Below are positions 1 to 8,597 of a DNA stretch of 64,000 nucleotides, piece by piece. The notes below the pieces were generated by a model, which was not told where the DNA came from, made no database searches, and was given only the letters and a program-made list of their open reading frames with translations. The position numbers and the translations under genes were made by a program. Source of the stretch: Nocardia colli (GTDB lineage Bacteria > Actinomycetota > Actinomycetes > Mycobacteriales > Mycobacteriaceae); assembly GCF_008704205.1 (NCBI RefSeq), contig NZ_VXLC01000036.1, positions 1-64,000 on the forward strand. Direction: 5' to 3'. Numbering within the stretch: the first letter of the stretch is position 1; each line of letters starts with the position of its first letter.

Positions 1-1
1 C

Positions 2-1687
2 GGTGGGATCAAGCACGTGCTGGCTCGCCACGTCGAGGCCGCGTCACACATGGCGGAGGGGTACACCCGCGCCACTGCCGGCAACATCGGCGTGTGCATC
101 GGCACCTCCGGGCCGGCCGGCACCGACATGATCACCGGGTTGTATTCGGCGAGCGCCGATTCCATCCCGATCCTGTGCATCACCGGGCAGGCGCCGGTGG
201 CCAAGCTGCACAAGGAAGACTTCCAAGCCGTCGATATCGCGTCTATCGCTGCGCCCGTCGCCAAATGGGCCGTCACGGTTCTGGAGCCTGCGCAGGTGCC
301 CGGCACCTTCCAGAAGGCCTTCCGGCTGATGCGCGAAGGGCGTCCGGGTCCGGTGCTGATCGATCTGCCGATCGACGTGCAACTCGCCGAAATCGAGTTC
401 GACATCGAGACCTACGAGCCGTTGCAGGTGCATCGCCCGGCCGCGACTCGGGCACAGGCGGAAAAGGCCATCGCGATGCTCAACGCGTCCGAGCGTCCGC
501 TGCTGGTCGCCGGTGGCGGCATCGTGAATGCCGACGCCGCCGAGCTGCTCGTCGAATTCGCCGAACTGACCGGCGTTCCCGTGGTGCCGACGCTGATGGG
601 GTGGGGCACGATCCCCGACAACCATCCGTTGCACGCGGGCATGGTCGGCTTGCAGACCTCGCACCGCTACGGCAACGCGACGATGCTGGAGTCCGATTTC
701 GTCCTTGGTATCGGCAATCGGTGGGCCAACCGGCATACCGGTGGGGTCGAGACCTACACCAAGGACCGGACTTTCGTGCACGTCGACATCGAGCCGACGC
801 AGATCGGGCGGGTCTTCGCCCCTGATTTCGGCATCACCTCCGATGCCGGCGCCGCGCTGAAAGTGTTCGTCGAAGTCGCCCGTGAGCTCGCCGCTGCGGG
901 CAACTTGCGTGATCGGTCCGATTGGGCTGGGCAGGTGCGGGCACGAAAGCAACTGGGCCAGCGCAAGACCCACTTCGACAATGTGCCGATCAAACCGCAG
1001 CGGGTCTACGAGGAGATGAACAAGGCGTTCGGACCCGACATCCGCTACGTCAGCACGATCGGTCTCTCGCAGATCCAGGCGTCGCAGCTGCTGCACGTCT
1101 ACAAGCCGCGGCACTGGATCAACGCCGGCCAGGCCGGTCCGCTCGGCTGGACCCTGCCCGCAGCCCTCGGCGTGGCGACCGCCGTCCCCGACGCCACCGT
1201 CGTCGCGCTGTCCGGCGACTACGACTTCCAGTTCCTCATCGAGGAATTGGCCGTCGGCGCCCAGTTCAACATCCCGTATATCCATGTGCTGGTGAACAAC
1301 TCGTACCTGGGCCTGATCCGTCAGGCACAGCGGAACTTCTCCATGGACTACTACGTCCAGCTCGACTTCGACAACATCAACAGCCCCGAGGTCGGCGGGT
1401 ACGGCGTGGACCACGTGAAGGTGGCGGAAGGACTGGGCTGCAAGGCGATCCGCGTCTTCGAGCCCGAACACATCGGCCAGGCCTTGGAAGACGCCAAGAA
1501 GCTGATCGCCGAACATCGGGTCCCGGTGGTCGTCGAATGCATCCTCGAACGCGTCACCAACGTGTCCATGGGCTTGGAAATCGACAACATCGTCGAATTC
1601 GAGGAGCTGGCGCTGTCCGCCGCGGACGCGCCCACCGCCACCGTCGCCATCGAACCGGAGCCGGAACCGGTCGGAGGCGGCAGGTGA
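2..1687 (+). CDS. gcl: glyoxylate carboligase (tartronate-semialdehyde synthase), 5' end outside window
   Basis: A ThDP-dependent enzyme that joins two glyoxylates into tartronate semialdehyde with loss of CO2. The reading frame is open from base 2, so the gene starts upstream; 561 residues are visible and the first matches about residue 41 of the 593-residue E. coli protein. The opening LARHVEGASH-like stretch carries the Val (LARHVE) that replaces the usual ThDP-activating Glu in this family. The C-terminal ThDP-binding segment with ALSGDYDFQFL is intact. The stop overlaps the next start as GTGA. The in-frame GTG at 17 is not the real start because homology continues to the edge. The last ~25 residues are a Pro/Glu-rich tail. 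Confidence 0.95.
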   Translation, partial: GGIKHVLARHVEAASHMAEGYTRATAGNIGVCIGTSGPAGTDMITGLYSASADSIPILCITGQAPVAKLHKEDFQAVDIASIAAPVAKWAVTVLEPAQVPGTFQKAFRLMREGRPGPVLIDLPIDVQLAEIEFDIETYEPLQVHRPAATRAQAEKAIAMLNASERPLLVAGGGIVNADAAELLVEFAELTGVPVVPTLMGWGTIPDNHPLHAGMVGLQTSHRYGNATMLESDFVLGIGNRWANRHTGGVETYTKDRTFVHVDIEPTQIGRVFAPDFGITSDAGAALKVFVEVARELAAAGNLRDRSDWAGQVRARKQLGQRKTHFDNVPIKPQRVYEEMNKAFGPDIRYVSTIGLSQIQASQLLHVYKPRHWINAGQAGPLGWTLPAALGVATAVPDATVVALSGDYDFQFLIEELAVGAQFNIPYIHVLVNNSYLGLIRQAQRNFSMDYYVQLDFDNINSPEVGGYGVDHVKVAEGLGCKAIRVFEPEHIGQALEDAKKLIAEHRVPVVVECILERVTNVSMGLEIDNIVEFEELALSAADAPTATVAIEPEPEPVGGGR

Positions 1688-2865
1688 GCGGGCCGGACGC
1701 TCCGCGCTCGAGCGGTGTGCGCGGCGGGTGGCGCGAGGGACATTGCGTCGTCGCCCCCGACAAGTTCAAGGGGTCGCTGACCGCGCCTCAGGTCGCCGCG
1801 CACATCGTGACCGGACTCCGCCGGGTACGCCCGGACCTCCCCGTCGTCACCATGCCCGTGGCCGACGGGGGCGACGGCACGGTCGACGCCGTCGTGGAGT
1901 CGGGCTTCGTCCGCTTCCAGACGAGCGTCGCCGGTCCGCTGGGGTTACCGGTGGCCGCCTCGTTCGCGATGAGGGGCGAGGCCGCCGTGATCGAGCTGGC
2001 GGAAGCGTCCGGCCTGCGTCGGCTGCCGATTCGGCCGACATTCCAAACCGCCATGACCGCAACCAGTTACGGCACCGGCGAGCTGATCCGCGCGGCCGCC
2101 ACCCGCGGCGCGCGCAGTGTGGTGCTCGGTCTCGGCGGGAGCGCGTGCACGGACGGGGGAGTGGGCATGATGTCCGCGCTCGGCGTCCGGTTCCTCGACG
2201 AGCACGACCGGGAGCTGCCGCGCGGTGGTGCGGCGCTGACCAGGCTGGCGCGCATCGATGCCAGTGACATGCTGCAGGTTCCGGTGATCGTCGCCTCCGA
2301 CGTGGACAACCCGCTGCTCGGACCGCGCGGCGCCGCACAGGTTTACGGTCCGCAGAAGGGCGCGCGGCAGAGCGATATCGACGAATTGGAATGGGGCCTG
2401 GCCCGTTTGGCCTCGATCGTCGAACGCGACCTCGGCGCCGATGTCGCGGACCGGCCCGGCGCTGGTGCGGCGGGCGGGGTCGGCTATGCCGCGCTCGCCT
2501 TCCTCGGCGCGACGGTGCGGCCGGGTATCGAGATCATTCTCGAACTGATGTCCTTCGCCGAGCAGGTCGAGGGGGCGCGGCTGGTCATCACCGGCGAGGG
2601 CTCCCTCGACCCGCAGACCCTGCACGGCAAAGCGCCGGTCGGGGTCGCTCGAGCGGCGGCCGGCGCCACCGTGCCGGTCGTCGCGGTGGCCGGGCAGCGC
2701 TCGCTCACCGGCGAGCAGCTGCGCGGCGCGCACATCGAGCAGGCGTACGCGCTGACCGACCTCGAACCCGACCCCGAGATCTGCATGGCGAAGGCAGGAC
2801 CCCTGTTGGAACGGCTCGCCGGTGAGATCGCCGGCGCCTGGCTGGGAGCGAGTGCTCATGCATGA
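1684..2865 (+). CDS. glxK: glycerate 2-kinase (GlxK/GarK family)
   Basis: Phosphorylates D-glycerate to 2-phosphoglycerate, the exit of the glyoxylate-tartronate semialdehyde route into glycolysis. The family hallmark APDKFKGSLTA lies near the N-terminus, followed by VADGGDGT, LGLGGSACTDGG, VYGPQKGA and VITGEGSLDPQT, all as expected for the GlxK family. I chose GTG 1684, which overlaps the gcl stop as GTGA and gives 393 residues; GTG 1717 is an alternative. The ~20 residues before the first motif are unlike the family and may not be translated. A tartronate semialdehyde reductase is expected for the pathway but is not in view, perhaps upstream of the window. Confidence 0.93.
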   Translation: MSGPDAPRSSGVRGGWREGHCVVAPDKFKGSLTAPQVAAHIVTGLRRVRPDLPVVTMPVADGGDGTVDAVVESGFVRFQTSVAGPLGLPVAASFAMRGEAAVIELAEASGLRRLPIRPTFQTAMTATSYGTGELIRAAATRGARSVVLGLGGSACTDGGVGMMSALGVRFLDEHDRELPRGGAALTRLARIDASDMLQVPVIVASDVDNPLLGPRGAAQVYGPQKGARQSDIDELEWGLARLASIVERDLGADVADRPGAGAAGGVGYAALAFLGATVRPGIEIILELMSFAEQVEGARLVITGEGSLDPQTLHGKAPVGVARAAAGATVPVVAVAGQRSLTGEQLRGAHIEQAYALTDLEPDPEICMAKAGPLLERLAGEIAGAWLGASAHA

Positions 2866-4183
2866 TCTGGTTATCCGGTCCCGGCGGGTCGCACTGCCGG
2901 AGGGAATTCGCGCGGCGTCGATCGCGGTGCAGGACGGCAAGATCGCCGAGCTGGCGGACTACGACGCGGTGCTCGCCGCCGCGGCGACCACCGACCTCGC
3001 CGACCTCGTCGTGCTGCCCGGCCTGGTGGACTCGCACGTGCACGTCAACGAGCCGGGGCGAACCGAGTGGGAGGGTTTCGCCACGGCCACCAAGGCCGCG
3101 GCCGCGGGCGGGGTGACGACGATCGTCGACATGCCGCTCAACTCGCTGCCGCCGACGGTCACCGTGCCGCACCTGGCGACGAAACAGGCGGTGGCGGCCG
3201 GGCAGTGCCATGTGGACGTCGCGTTCTGGGGTGGCGCGATCCCGGGGAACCTGCCGTCGCTGCGGCCGCTGCACGAGGCGGGGGTGGCCGGTTTCAAGTG
3301 CTTCCTCTCACCGTCCGGGGTGGACGAATTCCCGCCGCTCGGGCTCGGTGAGATGGAACAGGTGATGCGCGAACTCGTGGAGTTCGACGGGTTGCTGGTC
3401 GTGCACGCCGAAGATCCGGTGCGCCTGCGTGATCCGGTGGACGGGACCTATCGCGCGTTCCTGGATTCGCGGCCGGGAGCGGCGGAAAAGGCTGCGGTTC
3501 AAGAGGTTATCGCGCTCGCCGAGCTGACCGGCGTGCGCGCGCACATCCTGCACGTCTCGGCGGCCGCCTGTCTCGAACCGCTCGCGGCGGCGCAGGCGCG
3601 CGGCGTCCGGATCACCGCGGAGACCTGCCCGCACTATCTGACCCTGTCGGCCGCCGAGGCGTCGTCCACCGCGTTCAAGTGCTGTCCGCCGATTCGCGAT
3701 GCCGGCAATCAGGACGCGCTGTGGCAGGGCTTGGCCGACGGTGTGCTGTCCTGTGTGGTCTCCGACCATTCGCCGTGCACGCCGGACCTGAAAGAGGGCG
3801 ACTTCGCGACCGCGTGGGGCGGCATCTCGTCCTTGCAGATCGGCCTGCCTGCCGTGTGGACCGCTGCCGCCGAGCGCGGGTTTCGGCTGACCGATGTGGT
3901 CCGCTGGATGGCCGCCGCGCCCGCTGAATTGGCCGGGTTGCCGCACAAGGGCCGGATCGCGGTCGGCTGCGACGCCGACCTGGTCGCCTTCGACCCGTGG
4001 GCGCCGATCACCGTGGATCCCGGTGCCCTGGCGCACAAGAATCCCATCACGCCCTACGGCGGCCGCGAACTGCGCGGGCTCGTTCACGCCACCTGGCTTC
4101 GAGGCCGGGTCGTCGGCAACGGCCGCCCGCCCGCCGGCCGCCTCATTTCCTTGCACCACAACCGGATAGGGAACAATGTCTGA
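2858..4183 (+). CDS. allB: allantoinase
   Basis: A cyclic amidohydrolase that opens the allantoin ring to allantoate. At 441 residues it is near the usual ~450. The metal-binding HVH sits at residues 60-62 in DSHVHVNEPGRTEW; FKCF near residue 147 supplies the Lys that is carbamylated in this superfamily, and CPHYL and SDHSPCTPDLKE follow with the remaining ligands. The Asn-Glu-Pro-Gly-Arg-Thr-Glu context is typical of allantoinase rather than dihydroorotase or hydantoinase. ATG 2858 overlaps the end of glxK by 8 bp; an upstream in-frame GTG (2822) would add residues without homology. Translationally coupled with the gene on each side. Confidence 0.92.
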   Translation: MHDLVIRSRRVALPEGIRAASIAVQDGKIAELADYDAVLAAAATTDLADLVVLPGLVDSHVHVNEPGRTEWEGFATATKAAAAGGVTTIVDMPLNSLPPTVTVPHLATKQAVAAGQCHVDVAFWGGAIPGNLPSLRPLHEAGVAGFKCFLSPSGVDEFPPLGLGEMEQVMRELVEFDGLLVVHAEDPVRLRDPVDGTYRAFLDSRPGAAEKAAVQEVIALAELTGVRAHILHVSAAACLEPLAAAQARGVRITAETCPHYLTLSAAEASSTAFKCCPPIRDAGNQDALWQGLADGVLSCVVSDHSPCTPDLKEGDFATAWGGISSLQIGLPAVWTAAAERGFRLTDVVRWMAAAPAELAGLPHKGRIAVGCDADLVAFDPWAPITVDPGALAHKNPITPYGGRELRGLVHATWLRGRVVGNGRPPAGRLISLHHNRIGNNV

Positions 4184-5204
4184 CTTCACCAGCCTGCCCG
4201 ACCTGGCACTACGCACCAACCGCGCCGGGGTGATCGCCGCCAGCGACGAGTCGTTCGAGGAACGCGAAAACCTCATCAACCCGTGGGCACCCCGCTTCGC
4301 CGAGCACACGTTCGGGCCCAAAGGCCAGGAGTACGACGGCTGGGAAACACGACGGCACCGCGGACCCGGCCACGACTGGGCGATCATCCGGCTCGGCATG
4401 CCCGGCGTGATCCGCGGCGTCGTCATCGATACCGCGTGGTTCAAGGGCAACTATCCGCCGTTCACCTCGATCGAGGCCTGCCGTGCTCCCGGCTATCCGT
4501 CGCCGGCGCAACTGGATTCGGCCGAATGGGTGGAGATCGTGCCGCGCAGTGCCCTCGGCGGCGACGCGAAGCACGAGCTCCCGGTTTCCGACGACCGCAT
4601 CTTCACCCACGTTCGCCTGAACATCTATCCGGATGGTGGCGTCGCCCGCTTGCGCGTGCACGGCGAGGTGGTACCGGACCCGACTCTGCTCACCGGGCTG
4701 ACCGTCGATCTGGCCGCCCTGGAAAACGGTGCCCGCACGGTGGGCTGCTCGAATATGTTCTACTCGGCTCCCGACAACATGCTTTCGCCCGGCCTGGCCC
4801 GCAACCAGGCCGAAGGCTGGGAAACGGCTCGCCGTCGCGACACCGGAAACGACTGGGCCGTCATCGAACTCGCCGCGCAGGGTGTCCCCGCGCTGATCGA
4901 ACTCGACACGACCAACCTGCTGTTCAACGCGCCCGGCGAAACCCGTATCCTCGCCATCGATCACCAAGGGCCGGAACCGCTTCCGCCGACCGACGACCCT
5001 GCCTGGTACGAATTGCTGCCCCGGACAACGCTGCAACCCGACACCCCGCACCGATTCCGCCTCACCCCCACCGACCGCTCCGCCACCCACCTCCGCGTCG
5101 ACATCTATCCAGACGGCGGCATCGCCCGCCTGCGCGTTCTCGGCTCACTCACCGCAGACGCCGAGCGTGACCTGAACTCTCGCTGGCTCGCGAACACGCG
5201 GTGA
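4176..5204 (+). CDS. alc: allantoicase
   Basis: Hydrolyses allantoate to urea and ureidoglycolate. The 342-residue protein shows the two tandem allantoicase repeats: the first carries WETRRHRGPGHDWAIIRLG (near residue 50) and the second WETARRRDTGNDWAVIELA (near residue 215), each followed by an IYPDGGxARLRVxG strand. Start ATG 4176 overlaps the allB stop by 8 bp, so it is the last gene of the gcl-glxK-allB-alc operon. Ureidoglycolate lyase, needed to release the glyoxylate that Gcl uses, is not in the window. Confidence 0.93.
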   Translation: MSDFTSLPDLALRTNRAGVIAASDESFEERENLINPWAPRFAEHTFGPKGQEYDGWETRRHRGPGHDWAIIRLGMPGVIRGVVIDTAWFKGNYPPFTSIEACRAPGYPSPAQLDSAEWVEIVPRSALGGDAKHELPVSDDRIFTHVRLNIYPDGGVARLRVHGEVVPDPTLLTGLTVDLAALENGARTVGCSNMFYSAPDNMLSPGLARNQAEGWETARRRDTGNDWAVIELAAQGVPALIELDTTNLLFNAPGETRILAIDHQGPEPLPPTDDPAWYELLPRTTLQPDTPHRFRLTPTDRSATHLRVDIYPDGGIARLRVLGSLTADAERDLNSRWLANTR

Positions 5205-5396
5205 GGTGTCGTCCGCCCGGTTGGTAAAGGCTGAGTCCAATTCATGACCGGGCGGCGGTTCGCTCCACGCCCTCCAGTCGCGGAGTAGGCGGGCAGATGT
5301 GGGGCGATCGTAGGCGCACCGCTCGCGGTAGTGTCCGATCATGTCGATCAGCATCGCGAGCACCGGCGATGGTCGCGTCACCACCGGACACCGCCG

Positions 5397-6143
5397 ATGA
5401 CCGTCTACGACGCGACCGGGCGGACGTATTCCCGGACTCGCCGACCTGATCCACGCATCGCGGACACCCTCGCGACGGCGCTGCGCGGAATGCGCACGGT
5501 AGTGAACGTCGGCGCGGGCACCGGTTCGTACGAGCCGAGCCGGACGGTGCTTGCCGTGGAGCCCAGTCAGGTGATGATCGCGCAACGGCCGGCGGGGGCG
5601 GCGCCGGCGGTGCGCGCGACCGCCGAACGCCTGCCGCTGCGGACCGATTCGGTAGATGCGGCACTCGCCGTGCTCACCATTCATCACTGGACCGATCTGG
5701 AGCGCGGCATCGCCGAGATGGCCCGGGTCGCTCGCCGCCGCGTCGCGATCCTGACCTGGGATCACGAGGTGTTTCGGCAGTTCTGGCTGGTGCGTGACTA
5801 CTTGCCTGCGGCCGCCGCGACCGATGCGAACCTTGCCGTCCCACTGTCCCGGCTCACGGGTCTGCTGAAAGATCCTGAGGTCCAGCCGATCCCGGTCCCG
5901 CACGATTGTGTGGACGGCTTCGGTGGCGCCTACTGGCGCAGGCCCGAGGCCTACCTCGACGAAACGGTCCAGGCGGGCATGTCGATGTTGGCGCTGACTC
6001 CGAAACCGCTACTGCAACCGGGATTGTCCCGATTGCGGCAGGACTTGGCGACCGGCGAATGGCACGCCCGATACGCCGATCTCCTCGATCGGCCGGACCT
6101 GGACCTGGGCTATCGCCTGGTCACCGCCGACCTGCCGAGTTGA
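5397..6143 (+). CDS. class I SAM-dependent methyltransferase
   Basis: A 248-residue Rossmann-fold methyltransferase of the Methyltransf_11 type. The SAM-binding loop VNVGAGTGSYEP is near residue 38, the acidic end of strand 2 is in LAVEPSQVMI, and ALAVLTIHHW marks strand 4. The substrate cannot be told. I prefer ATG 5397 (MTVYDATGRTYS) over the in-frame start at 5331, since family homology begins here. Its last 23 bp overlap the convergent glycerate kinase, so the 3' ends are interlocked. Confidence 0.8.
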   Translation: MTVYDATGRTYSRTRRPDPRIADTLATALRGMRTVVNVGAGTGSYEPSRTVLAVEPSQVMIAQRPAGAAPAVRATAERLPLRTDSVDAALAVLTIHHWTDLERGIAEMARVARRRVAILTWDHEVFRQFWLVRDYLPAAAATDANLAVPLSRLTGLLKDPEVQPIPVPHDCVDGFGGAYWRRPEAYLDETVQAGMSMLALTPKPLLQPGLSRLRQDLATGEWHARYADLLDRPDLDLGYRLVTADLPS

Positions 6144-7305
6144 CCGACGAGACCGTCTCGGGCAGCGACTCGACTTGCCGGACGCCGATCGACTCGAGCA
6201 GTCGGGAGCGCCCGATCTCGCCACCGATGCGCACGAGCAACTCGGCCGTCAGCGCGGGATCACCCGCCGTATCGCGATCGGTGTAGTCGGTGAGCGCGTA
6301 GACGTCGGCGAAACCGTTGCGCCCCCGGTGGTTTCCGGCAACCTCAGTGCGCCCCGCGACGGCGACAACCGGAACCGGCCCGGCCCGCCGGGCGACAACC
6401 GCGGGCAGCTTGCCGTGCTCGGTCTGCGCGTCGAGGCTCCCCTCACCGGTGATGACCAGATCCGCCTCGGCGCAATGCCGATCGAAGTCGAGCAGATCGA
6501 GAAAGAACTCCGCCCCGGAGGCCATCCGCGCCCCGAGCAGCAGGGCGGCGAAGCCGATGCCGCCCGCGCTGCCCGCACCGGGCATCGCGGCGAGCCGGTC
6601 GGCCTCGGGAAAGCCGTCGCGGGACAGCATGTCCACCAGGTGCCGGAGCCCTCGATCGAGCAGGCACACCGTGGCCGGGTCAGCCCCCTTCTGCGGACCG
6701 TACACCGCGGCCGCGCCCTCGAATCCGGTCAACGGATTCGTGACATCACCGGCAACCAGCAGGTCGATCGGCGGTAAACGCACGGCCGCAGCGGTATCTA
6801 TCGCGGCGATCTCGAGCAACGCCCGGCCACTGGGCGGCAGAACCCGCCCCGCAGCGTCGAAAAAGCGAAACCCGAGGGCGGTGAGCAGCCCCATACCGCC
6901 ATCCGTGCTCGCGCTGCCCCCGAGCGCCAGCACCACCTGCCGCGGGTTCAGCCGCAACGCCTGTCGAATCGCCTGCCCCAGACCGAGACTCGACGCATGT
7001 AGCGGCTGCCGACGGCCGCCGGGCAAAGTGACCAGCCCGCAGGTATTCGCGACCTCGACGACAACTGTGTCCCCGCGCACCGCCAGCGTGGCCCGCCGCG
7101 GCGTCCCGAGGGCGCTCGCGACAGTGCACGAACGCCCCGAGAACCCCGCCGCGACAGCAGCATCGACACTCCCGTCCCCACCATCCGCCAGCGGCAGCTG
7201 CCGGACCGCGACACCTGCGTCGGCCAGCCCGACGGCCAGCCATCGCGCGACCTCGGCCGCGGTCAGGCTCCCCTTGAACTTATCCGGCGCCACCAAAGCC
7301 CTCAT
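6121..7305 (-). CDS. glycerate 2-kinase, second copy, tartrate operon
   Basis: A 394-residue GlxK/GarK-family glycerate kinase, paralogous to the one at 1684. It starts directly with ALVAPDKFKGSLTA and has LADGGDGS, LALGGSASTDGG, AAVYGPQKGA and LVITGEGSLDAQT. Start ATG 7305 overlaps the stop of the upstream transporter as ATGA. Its place behind a tartrate dehydrogenase suggests it phosphorylates D-glycerate formed by decarboxylation of meso-tartrate; that role is inferred. The 3' end overlaps the convergent methyltransferase by 23 bp. Confidence 0.93.
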   Translation of the reverse strand: MRALVAPDKFKGSLTAAEVARWLAVGLADAGVAVRQLPLADGGDGSVDAAVAAGFSGRSCTVASALGTPRRATLAVRGDTVVVEVANTCGLVTLPGGRRQPLHASSLGLGQAIRQALRLNPRQVVLALGGSASTDGGMGLLTALGFRFFDAAGRVLPPSGRALLEIAAIDTAAAVRLPPIDLLVAGDVTNPLTGFEGAAAVYGPQKGADPATVCLLDRGLRHLVDMLSRDGFPEADRLAAMPGAGSAGGIGFAALLLGARMASGAEFFLDLLDFDRHCAEADLVITGEGSLDAQTEHGKLPAVVARRAGPVPVVAVAGRTEVAGNHRGRNGFADVYALTDYTDRDTAGDPALTAELLVRIGGEIGRSRLLESIGVRQVESLPETVSSVNSAGRR

Positions 7306-8597
7306 CCTTCGAGCACCCTGATCAACGCCGCCGCCGAGATAACCGTGGTAACCCCGCCGATCCGCGTCGAGATCTGCGCGAACGGCATCAGATTCATCCG
7401 ATTCGACGCCGAAAGTATTGCCACATCCCCGGTTCCACCGAGCCCGCTGTGACACACCGTCACCAACGACGCGTCGATCGGATACATGCCGATCGCCCGC
7501 CCCACCCAGAACCCGGTGGCGGCCATCGCGATCACCACGCCGATACACGCGGCGACATAGCCCACCGAGATCACGCCCATGATGTTCTTCAACGGCAGAT
7601 ACAGCATGCCGAGCCCGATCATCGTCGGATAGATGAAGTGCCGTGCGATGACCGTGTAGATCCCGCGCACGCTGTCCTCCACCTCGGCGGGGAAGACACC
7701 GAACAGCTTGCAGAGCACCGACATGATGATCACCAGCACCGGCGCGGGCAGGTGCACGACCCGCTCCAGCAGCGTCGCCAGCACGAAGAGACCGCAGATG
7801 ATCAGCACGCCGAGCGCATGATTGCGCCCCGCCCCGGTGGCCTCCGGCAGCGCGGCCGGGGGAGTGATCTCCGGCGACGGCACCTTCACCAGCTGACCCC
7901 CGCCGTCGAGCTGCGGCCGCCGATCCCCGAGCCGGCGCAGCAACCCGGCCAGGATCACCGCCGCGATGTTCCCGATGATCGCCGCCGGAATCAGCTCCGC
8001 CACATAACTTCCCGGCTCCCCGCCCAACGCGGACGCGTACGCCGAGGACAGCGGTATCACCCCTTCGCCGATCCCGCCCCCGATGATCGGCACCACGATG
8101 TAGAACAGCGCCCGATGGAAGCTGTACCCGAACGCCATCGCCACCCCGATCCCCACCGACACCGCCGCAATCGTCCCGAGGACCAGCGGCGGAAAGATGC
8201 GAATCAGCCCGCCCACCATCACCTTCCGGCTCATCCCGAGGATGCTGCCCACCACCAGCGTGCTGATCACGAAGTACAGGAAGTTAGCCTCCTTCATCAG
8301 CGCGTTCACCCCGGCCAACGTATTCGCGTTGAACACACCGAAATACACCAGCACCGACGGCACCATCAGGCAGATCAGCGCCCCGCCGCCGATCTTCGAG
8401 ATCACCGGCAGCCGATTCCCCAACGGCCCGAGCAGCATCCCGAGCCCGACGATCACCGCCAGCCCGCCGATCATGTTCTTCGGCACCGCGTCGAACACGC
8501 CCGCGGCCAGCACGCCCGCCGTGAGCACGATCGGCACGACCAGCGGAATCCCGTCCAGCGTCGGCAGCGTGAACGTCCGTGCGGTTTTCACGCTCAT
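7302..8597 (-). CDS. 2-hydroxycarboxylate (citrate/malate/tartrate) transporter, 2HCT family
   Basis: A 431-residue polytopic membrane protein of the CitS/CimH/MaeN family. The two re-entrant-loop motifs expected for 2HCT carriers are visible: GGGIGEG near the middle and SGLGGTGD in the C-terminal half, each followed by helices. These carriers move citrate, malate or related hydroxyacids in symport with Na+ or H+. The start (ATG 8597) overlaps the stop of the upstream dehydrogenase as ATGA and the stop overlaps the kinase start, so three genes form one coupled operon. Neighbours suggest tartrate or D-malate as cargo; sequence alone does not decide. Confidence 0.88.
   Translation of the reverse strand: MSVKTARTFTLPTLDGIPLVVPIVLTAGVLAAGVFDAVPKNMIGGLAVIVGLGMLLGPLGNRLPVISKIGGGALICLMVPSVLVYFGVFNANTLAGVNALMKEANFLYFVISTLVVGSILGMSRKVMVGGLIRIFPPLVLGTIAAVSVGIGVAMAFGYSFHRALFYIVVPIIGGGIGEGVIPLSSAYASALGGEPGSYVAELIPAAIIGNIAAVILAGLLRRLGDRRPQLDGGGQLVKVPSPEITPPAALPEATGAGRNHALGVLIICGLFVLATLLERVVHLPAPVLVIIMSVLCKLFGVFPAEVEDSVRGIYTVIARHFIYPTMIGLGMLYLPLKNIMGVISVGYVAACIGVVIAMAATGFWVGRAIGMYPIDASLVTVCHSGLGGTGDVAILSASNRMNLMPFAQISTRIGGVTTVISAAALIRVLEG

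Noticed and set aside
922..1683. N-terminal extension of the glycerate kinase frame back into gcl
   Set aside because: The extension is the gcl gene read in another frame; kinase homology starts after 1740 and a GTGA overlap gives a proper start.
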